Assembly (NCBI GenBank): GCA_027031325.1
Contig: JALVRI010000406.1
Span: 1-11,924 of the forward strand
Direction of reading: 5' to 3'
DNA from: Desulfobacteraceae bacterium
GTDB taxonomy: Bacteria > Desulfobacterota > Desulfobacteria > Desulfobacterales > Desulfosarcinaceae
DNA length: 11,924 nt
In this document: piece by piece, positions 7,128 through 11,924 of the stretch
Numbering within the stretch: position 1 is the first letter of the stretch
Layout: every line of letters starts with the position of its first letter
Position numbers and translations under genes: made by a program
The notes under the pieces: model-generated
Seen by the model: the letters and a program-made list of their open reading frames with translations, nothing else
Database searches by the model: none
Told to the model about the DNA's origin: nothing

Positions 7128-7904
7128 ATGACAGCAAAACCAATCCTGACCGAAAGCCAGGACGCGGTGGGGATCATCATCCTCAACCGCCCCGAGGAAA
7201 AGAACACCTTCGACGTCGAATTCGCCCGACAGCTCAATGCAGCCCTCAAGGATTTCGATGCCGACCCGGCAACCCGGGTCGTGGTCATCAAGGCCAACGG
7301 CCGTCACTTTTCCACCGGCATCGCCCTTGACCAGTTCCAGGACAAGGATCACCGCCGGTATCGGGAACTCATCCGTCTCATGGACAGCCACAACCATACC
7401 ATCGCGCGCATGAAAAAGCCGGTGATCGCCATGGTCCAGGGCTATGCCGTGGCCAACGGGGCCGGGCTCGTCTTTGCTTCCGACATGGCCGTGGCCGCCC
7501 AAAGCGCCAAGTTCGGCACCACCGCCATCAACGTGGGGCTTATCTGCCTTGGACCGGCCGTGCCCTTGTCCCGCCTGACAAGCCGCAAGAAGGTCCTTGA
7601 GATGGTACTTACCGGGGATATAATAACGGCCGATCAGGCCCTGGAGCTCGGGCTGGTCAACAAGGTGGTGCCGGACGAAGAATTGGAAACGGCCACCATG
7701 CGCCTTGCCCGCAAGCTGGCCGCAAAAAGCCCCCTGGCCCTCCAGATCGGCAAGCAGGGAATATACGCCCTGGATGAACTACCCTACCACCGGGCCCTCG
7801 ATCACCTGGGAGAACTGTTTGCCAGCCTTTGCAGCACCGAAGATGCCAAAGAAGGCCTGGCGGCTTTCAGCCAGCGCCGCCAGCCGCAATGGAAGGGCAA
7901 ATGA
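7128..7904 (+). CDS. Crotonase-fold (enoyl-CoA hydratase/isomerase family) protein lacking both hydratase glutamates
   Basis: A 258-residue member of the enoyl-CoA hydratase/isomerase superfamily, full length for the fold. The CoA-binding and oxyanion-hole segments are visible: ANGRHFSTGIAL (56-67) and VQGYAVANGAGLVFASD (103-119), followed by AKFGTTAINVGLICLGPAVPLSRL (127-150). The two catalytic glutamates of classical hydratases (Glu144 and Glu164 in the rat mitochondrial enzyme) align with G113 and A133, so ordinary hydration is unlikely. The INVGL segment resembles ECHDC3-like proteins, whose chemistry is poorly defined. Other possibilities are an isomerase, a thioesterase-like activity or a non-catalytic acyl-CoA binder. 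The ATG at 7128 is preceded by AAGGAGG at five-base spacing. It stands between the synthetase and the tetR2 operon on the same strand; no clear promoter of its own was found. Confidence 0.92.
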   Translation: MTAKPILTESQDAVGIIILNRPEEKNTFDVEFARQLNAALKDFDADPATRVVVIKANGRHFSTGIALDQFQDKDHRRYRELIRLMDSHNHTIARMKKPVIAMVQGYAVANGAGLVFASDMAVAAQSAKFGTTAINVGLICLGPAVPLSRLTSRKKVLEMVLTGDIITADQALELGLVNKVVPDEELETATMRLARKLAAKSPLALQIGKQGIYALDELPYHRALDHLGELFASLCSTEDAKEGLAAFSQRRQPQWKGK

Positions 7905-8020
7905 GACCGGAATCCTGTCGGCCTGCGGCGTCCTCGCAATCATGCTCAGCGGCCGGCCACCCGGCAATCAACACTCCGACCACCAGGTTCCGGGCAATCC
8001 CCGGGCCGATGAAAATCCTC

Positions 8021-8049
8021 TTGACAGGCGGTCGCCAAGCTAATATTTT
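8021..8049 (+). promoter_or_regulatory. Sigma-70-type promoter of the tetR2 operon
   Basis: A perfect -35 TTGACA (8021-8026), a 17-base spacer and TATTTT (8044-8049). Transcription would begin near 8056, within the palindromic operator that follows, about 40 bases before the tetR2 start. The predicted transcript covers the four genes to 11845. Confidence 0.8.
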
Positions 8050-8052
8050 ACC

Positions 8053-8068
8053 TAACGACCGGTCGGTA
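8053..8068. promoter_or_regulatory. TetR2 operator (near-perfect palindrome)
   Basis: TAACGACCGGTCGGTA is a 16-base palindrome with seven of eight pairs matched, centred on ACCGGT and placed three bases after the -10 box. The form and position are classic for TetR-family autorepression. Its sequence is unlike the putative TetR1 site, so the two repressors should recognise different DNA. Confidence 0.75.
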
Positions 8069-8096
8069 ACCTCGGGCCGGCAGGAAGCAGGATACC

Positions 8097-8687
8097 ATGG
8101 CCGCCATGAAAAACACCATCACCCAAGCCGCCATCGACCTCTTTTTCAAAAAAGGGTACTACGCAACCAGCATCAGTGAGATAGCCGGGGCCTGCGGTAT
8201 CCAGAAAGCAAGTATCTACTATCACTTCGCCAGCAAGGAAGACCTGCTCTTTACAATCATGCACGATACCATGGCCGCCCTGACCGCTTACCTGCGCCGC
8301 AACCTGGAACGGGTCAGCGGCATCGAAAAGCGCATGCGGCGGGCCGTAAGCTGCCATGTCCACTTCCACCTGGAGCACCAGAAGGAAACCTTCATCGCCA
8401 GCAGCGAGTTGCGGGGTCTTTGCCGGTCCAACTACCTTGAAATAGTCGCCATGCGCGACCAGTACGAGGGTATTTTCCAGGAACTGATCGCCGCCGGTAC
8501 CCGCCGGGGAGTATTTGCCCCCTGCGATGTCAAGATACTTTCCTACGCTATCCTGACCTTGTGTACCGCCGGCGCGTTCTGGTTCAAGCCGGAAGGCCGG
8601 CTGACGGTGGACGAAATAGCCACCATCTATGAAAACTTCATCATCAGCGGACTGAAGCAGGGCCGGATTGAGCCGCTGCCCGCCTAA
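8097..8687 (+). CDS. TetR/AcrR-family transcriptional repressor (tetR2)
   Basis: A 196-residue TetR protein. The DNA-binding domain is textbook: ITQAAIDLFFKKGYYATSISEIAGACGIQKASIYYHFASKEDLL (about 8-51), with the recognition helix around IQKASIYYHF. The C-terminal domain is helical and should bind the inducer, probably an acyl-CoA from the operon's pathway (inference). The general look recalls fatty-acid or sterol-side-chain regulators of the FadR/KstR2 kind, but orthology is not claimed. The start is ATG 8097 with AGGA four bases upstream; an in-frame ATG at 8106 is equally placed relative to an upstream GGAAG. It is first in an operon with the dehydrogenase (21-base gap). The palindromic operator over its own start site indicates autoregulation of the whole operon. 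Confidence 0.94.
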   Translation: MAAMKNTITQAAIDLFFKKGYYATSISEIAGACGIQKASIYYHFASKEDLLFTIMHDTMAALTAYLRRNLERVSGIEKRMRRAVSCHVHFHLEHQKETFIASSELRGLCRSNYLEIVAMRDQYEGIFQELIAAGTRRGVFAPCDVKILSYAILTLCTAGAFWFKPEGRLTVDEIATIYENFIISGLKQGRIEPLPA

Positions 8688-8708
8688 ATCCATCCAAAGG
8701 AGGCAAGC

Positions 8709-9857
8709 GTGGATTACGATCTTACCCGGGAACAGGAAATGATCCGCAAGGAGGTCCGCCGGTTTGCGGAAAAAGAGATCGCTCCGGTAGCCCAGGAACT
8801 GGATGAAAGGGAAGAATTCTCACCGGAATTGACCCGCAAGATGGGAGAAATCGGCCTTTTCGGAATGTTCGTAGATGAACGCTACGGCGGACAGCAGATG
8901 GACTACGTCTCCTACATCATCGCGGTGGAAGAAATAGCAAGGGTGGACGGTTCCCAGGCGGCCACCATCGCCGCCGGCAACTCCCTGGGTATCGGACCCA
9001 TCTATTATTTCGGAACCGAGGAACAAAAACGCAGGTACCTGCCCAAGCTCTGCAGCGGCGAAGCTCTCTGGGGATTCGGCCTGACCGAGCCCACCGCGGG
9101 ATCTGACGCCGGCGGCAGCAAGACAACGGCCGTGCGCGACGGCAACCACTGGGTAATCAACGGCTCCAAGATATTTATCACCAACGCCGCCTGCGAAATG
9201 TCCCTGGGGGTCACGGTCCAGGCCGTAACCGGCAAGCGGCCCAACGGCAAGCCGGAGTATACCTGCTTTTTGGTCGAGCACGGAACCCCCGGCTTCAAGG
9301 CCGTGGCCATGAAGAGGAAGATGATGTGGCGGGCCTCAAACACTTCCGAACTATACTTCGACCAGGTCCGCATACCGCATGCCAACATCCTTGGCAAACA
9401 GGGAGACGGTTTCCATCAGATGCTCAAGACCCTCGACGGCGGCCGGCTCTCCATCGGCGCCATGGGCCTGGGAGGGGCCCAGGGAGCTTACGAACTGGCC
9501 CTGAAATACGCCCGCAAAAGGGAGCAGTTCGGCCAGCCGATTTCAAAGTTCCAGGCCGTGGCCTTCAAGCTGGCCGATTGCGCCATGCAAATAGAGTGCG
9601 CCCGCAACCTGCTCTACAAGGCCTGCTGGCTCAAGGACAAGGGCCGGCCGTTCGAACTTTATGCCGCCATGGCCAAGCTCTACTGCTCTGAAACCATGGG
9701 CCGGGTCGTGGACCATGCCGTTCAGATCCACGGCGGCTACGGCCTGATGAAAGACTACGACGTGGAACGTTTTTACCGTGACCAGAAACTGCTGGATATC
9801 GGCGAGGGCACCTCTGAAGTCCAGCGGATAGTCATCTCGAGGCATATAGGATGCTGA
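8709..9857 (+). CDS. Acyl-CoA dehydrogenase (short-chain/butyryl-type family)
   Basis: Complete flavoprotein dehydrogenase of 382 residues, standard for the family, converting an acyl-CoA to its 2-enoyl-CoA with ETF as acceptor. It shows the N-terminal helical domain, the middle-domain signature FGLTEPTAGSD (123-133) with WVINGSKIFITNA (148-160), and the C-terminal domain with REQFGQPISKFQAV (271-284) and HGGYGLMKDYDVERFYRD (341-358). The catalytic base is predicted to be E366 in GEGTSEVQR, the position used by SCAD/MCAD enzymes. The isovaleryl/LCAD-type alternative glutamate position holds glycine (LDGGR, 242-246), so this is probably not a classical isovaleryl-CoA dehydrogenase. It starts with GTG at 8709, eight bases after AAAGGAGG. 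Second gene of the tetR2 operon; 18 bases separate it from the hydratase gene. The acyl substrate is unknown. Confidence 0.96.
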   Translation: MDYDLTREQEMIRKEVRRFAEKEIAPVAQELDEREEFSPELTRKMGEIGLFGMFVDERYGGQQMDYVSYIIAVEEIARVDGSQAATIAAGNSLGIGPIYYFGTEEQKRRYLPKLCSGEALWGFGLTEPTAGSDAGGSKTTAVRDGNHWVINGSKIFITNAACEMSLGVTVQAVTGKRPNGKPEYTCFLVEHGTPGFKAVAMKRKMMWRASNTSELYFDQVRIPHANILGKQGDGFHQMLKTLDGGRLSIGAMGLGGAQGAYELALKYARKREQFGQPISKFQAVAFKLADCAMQIECARNLLYKACWLKDKGRPFELYAAMAKLYCSETMGRVVDHAVQIHGGYGLMKDYDVERFYRDQKLLDIGEGTSEVQRIVISRHIGC

Positions 9858-9875
9858 ACAAAGGAGAGTCGAACC

Positions 9876-10658
9876 ATGAATGAAGACATTTTGCTGAAAG
9901 AAGAAAAAGACGGGGTAATCCTGTTGACCCTCAACCGTCCCCAGGTGATGAACTCCCTTAATTTCGCCCTCCTGAGGGCCCTGTCCGAGGCGGTGGAATC
10001 GATCCGTTTCGATCCCAAGGTGCGGGTGGTGATCATAACCGGGGCAGGTGAAAAGGCTTTTTGCAGTGGGGCCGACCTCAAGGAAAGGGCTACCCTCACT
10101 CCCGATCAGGTCAAGCAGTACATCTTCACCATCCGCGACCTTTTCAGCCGTATCGAGAATCTGCCCAAAGCGGTTATCGCCGCTGTAAACGGCCACGCAT
10201 TCGGCGGCGGTACCGAACTGGCCCTGGCCTCGGACATCAGGATCGCCTCGGACAACGCCACCCTCGGGCTTACCGAAACCCGCCTGGCCATCATTCCGGG
10301 TGCCGGCGGGACCCAGCGCCTGCCGCGCCTGGTGGGCAAGGGCAAAGCCAAGGAACTGATTTTCACCGGCCGCCGGGTAGGGGCCTCCGAGGCCCTGGAG
10401 ATCGGCCTGGTCAACAAGGTCTGCCCCCGGGAAAAGCTCATCGACGAGTGCCGGGCAATGGCCGCCATGATATGCGAAACCGGACCGATTGCCATCGAGC
10501 AGGCAAAATACGCCATCAACTACGGCCTGGAGACGGATCTGAACACCGGCCTGGCCATCGAGTCCAATGCATACTGGGTGTGCATTCCCACCGAGGACCG
10601 GCTCGAAGGCCTGGCCGCTTTCCGTGAAAAACGCCGGCCGAATTACAAAGGAAAATAA
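9876..10658 (+). CDS. Enoyl-CoA hydratase, methylglutaconyl-CoA hydratase (AUH)-like
   Basis: A 260-residue crotonase-family hydratase that adds water to a 2-enoyl-CoA. Unlike the other crotonase here, both catalytic acids are present: E114 in GGGTELALASD (110-120) and E134 in LGLTETRLAIIPGAGGTQRLPR (130-151). The oxyanion-hole segment FCSGADLKER (62-71) is also intact. The LTETRLAIIPGAGGTQRLPRLVG stretch resembles AUH-type 3-methylglutaconyl-CoA hydratases, although ordinary short-chain hydratases share much of it. The ATG at 9876 follows AAAGGAG at nine bases. It lies between the dehydrogenase (18 bases upstream) and the lyase-like gene (23 bases downstream), which fits the reaction order dehydrogenation, hydration, C-C cleavage. 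Confidence 0.95.
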   Translation: MNEDILLKEEKDGVILLTLNRPQVMNSLNFALLRALSEAVESIRFDPKVRVVIITGAGEKAFCSGADLKERATLTPDQVKQYIFTIRDLFSRIENLPKAVIAAVNGHAFGGGTELALASDIRIASDNATLGLTETRLAIIPGAGGTQRLPRLVGKGKAKELIFTGRRVGASEALEIGLVNKVCPREKLIDECRAMAAMICETGPIAIEQAKYAINYGLETDLNTGLAIESNAYWVCIPTEDRLEGLAAFREKRRPNYKGK

Positions 10659-10681
10659 AACAAGCAAACAAGGAGAGTGCC

Positions 10682-11845
10682 ATGACCGAATACGATTACT
10701 GGAAAATATTTCCCCGCATGCCGCGCAAGGTTACCATTGGCGACATCACCGTCCGGGACGGGTTCCAGCACCTTGAAAAATTCATCTCCACCCGGGCCAA
10801 GATCTTCTACCTGGAAGAATTGATATTCGCCGGGTGTCGCAACATAGAGGTCACCAACCTCGGCAACCCTTACCTGATGCCCCAGTTTGCAGACGCCGAA
10901 GACCTTTTCAGGCACCTGCGCTCGGACCGTTTCAAACAGCGTTGCCAGCGCAAGGGAGTAAATTACGATGAGCTGGTGCTGACGGCCATTACCATCCGCG
11001 AACCGGCCGTCGACCGGGCCATCCGCCTCAAAGAGGAGGGCATCGGCCCCGACCGGGTCCTGATGATGGTCTCCACCGAAGAAGAACACCACTTTGCCAA
11101 CTCGGGCACCACCCTGCCGGCCTACTGGAAAGAGGCCGAGCGCTGTATCCGCAAATGCCACGACGCCGGGATAAAGATGTGCGGCACGGTCAGCACCATC
11201 TGGGGCAGCCCCATAGGGGGCGCCACAAAGCTGGAAGACGCCGTTGAGTTCACCAGGCGTTGGCTGGAGATCGGGGCCGACGACATAGAACATGCCGATC
11301 ACGACGGCAGTGCCTCGTCACCCGAAGTATACCGCTATTTTTCCATGATCATGGACGCCATACCCCATCCCGAGGTCCATATCGCCCATTTCCACGAAAC
11401 CAAGCGGGTGGCCTCGGCATCGGTCCTGGCGGCTCTCCAGGCGGGTATTTCCCACTTCGAAGCCACCCTGGGAGGCCTGGGCGGCCAGCCGGCCAACTTC
11501 CTGGACGATTGTCCGGTAAAAGGAACCGGTGAATATTACTACGAAGATCCGCGCTACGTGGGCCTGGTATGCCTGGAAGACCTGCTGGTCCAGGTCGACG
11601 AGATGGGAATCGAGCACGGTTACGACGTGGACCGCATCCTCTGGCTCGGACGCCAGATGGAAAAAACGGTCGGCCAGCGCCTCAGATCCGAGGCGGTGAT
11701 CAACGGCCGGACCCTCAAAGAGGGCCATCCCAAGTTCGCCCGCCCGGGCCTCAAACCCTTAAAGGAGAAATTCGGCGAACAGCCGGGCCAGAAGCTTCCG
11801 GCCGACTGGGCACCGACGGCGGTTTTGCCCGAAAAATACAGGTAG
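10682..11845 (+). CDS. HMG-CoA-lyase-like DRE-TIM metallolyase, atypical active site
   Basis: A member of the HMGL-like/pyruvate-carboxyltransferase TIM-barrel superfamily, which cleaves or forms C-C bonds with a divalent metal. Motifs: ITVRDGFQ (22-29) supplies the conserved Arg25-Asp26; NIEVTNL (54-60); DIEHADHDG (201-209); the metal-binding His pair AHFHET (H236, H238); and the glycine loop GGLGGQP (264-270). In HMG-CoA lyase this loop is GGLGGCP with the catalytic cysteine; here it is Q269, so the chemistry may differ or use another residue (C277 is nearby). At 387 residues it is longer than usual HMG-CoA lyases (about 300), with an insertion after the loop and a C-terminal tail of about 55 residues. 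The ATG at 10682 follows AAGGAG. Last gene of the tetR2 operon. The true substrate is not readable; HMG-CoA or a related branched hydroxyacyl-CoA is a guess from its neighbours. Confidence 0.9.
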   Translation: MTEYDYWKIFPRMPRKVTIGDITVRDGFQHLEKFISTRAKIFYLEELIFAGCRNIEVTNLGNPYLMPQFADAEDLFRHLRSDRFKQRCQRKGVNYDELVLTAITIREPAVDRAIRLKEEGIGPDRVLMMVSTEEEHHFANSGTTLPAYWKEAERCIRKCHDAGIKMCGTVSTIWGSPIGGATKLEDAVEFTRRWLEIGADDIEHADHDGSASSPEVYRYFSMIMDAIPHPEVHIAHFHETKRVASASVLAALQAGISHFEATLGGLGGQPANFLDDCPVKGTGEYYYEDPRYVGLVCLEDLLVQVDEMGIEHGYDVDRILWLGRQMEKTVGQRLRSEAVINGRTLKEGHPKFARPGLKPLKEKFGEQPGQKLPADWAPTAVLPEKYR

Positions 11846-11853
11846 ACACAATT

Positions 11854-11924
11854 CCGGGTTCCGGTTTATAAGCCTATCCAGGATTTCCGAAACCTTTGGA
11901 TGTTTAACTGAACCCGGATTATGC
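11854..11924. repeat. Inverted repeat after the lyase gene, shared with 4644-4739
   Basis: CCGGGTTC (11854-11861), nine bases after the lyase stop codon, can pair with GAACCCGG (11910-11917). The right arm belongs to TGAACCCGGATTATGC (11909-11924), the same repeat seen twice at 4644-4739. It runs to the window edge, so its full extent is not visible. It may act as the end of the operon transcript or be a dispersed repeat. Confidence 0.4.

Noticed and set aside
1..11924. tRNA, rRNA, CRISPR arrays, transposase genes or phage genes
   Set aside because: None seen on either strand; there are no regularly spaced repeats and no recognisable mobile-element proteins.

Overview
The window is a GC-rich, densely coding chromosomal stretch devoted to regulated acyl-CoA metabolism: two acyl-CoA dehydrogenases, an acyl-CoA synthetase, two crotonase-fold proteins, an HMG-CoA-lyase-like enzyme, two TetR repressors and one two-component system. 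The style (duplicated fatty-acid/branched-acid degradation genes with local TetR control, AAGGAG ribosome sites, high GC3) resembles anaerobic, carboxylate-oxidising Desulfobacterota (former Deltaproteobacteria). That is an impression only; there is no rRNA or other marker in the window.

Layout. Positions 1-1228 (minus strand): a TetR regulator (tetR1) followed by an acyl-CoA dehydrogenase that runs off the left edge. 1229-1662: a divergent control region with a near-consensus tetR1 promoter and an operator-like dyad just downstream of its -10. 1663-4555 (plus): a tandem-Cache/HAMP/PAS histidine kinase and an overlapping or nearly abutting NarL/LuxR response regulator. 4556-5119: a non-coding stretch with small inverted repeats, a dispersed 16-bp repeat and a second, 17-bp-identical copy of the tetR1 operator. 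5120-6745: a medium-chain-type acyl-CoA synthetase, then a strong hairpin. 6746-7127: an intergenic stretch with a possible membrane-protein remnant. 7128-7904: a crotonase homologue lacking both catalytic glutamates. 8021-8068: a near-consensus promoter with a TetR operator, driving tetR2 - acyl-CoA dehydrogenase - enoyl-CoA/methylglutaconyl-CoA hydratase-like - HMG-CoA-lyase-like (8097-11845; gaps of 18-23 bp). The last 79 bases hold another inverted-repeat tail.

How it may work together (inference). An imported acid would be activated to its CoA thioester by the synthetase. The dehydrogenases would introduce a double bond, the hydratase would add water, and the lyase-like enzyme would cleave a C-C bond. 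The order dehydrogenase/hydratase/HMG-CoA-lyase-like recalls the end of leucine/isovalerate breakdown, but no biotin carboxylase is present, and the lyase has Gln where HMG-CoA lyase has its catalytic Cys. The actual substrate may therefore differ. The shared operator ties tetR1, the left-hand dehydrogenase and the synthetase into one probable regulon, while tetR2 has a distinct operator and its own operon. The Cache-type kinase between them is a plausible sensor of an extracellular small ligand such as a carboxylate.
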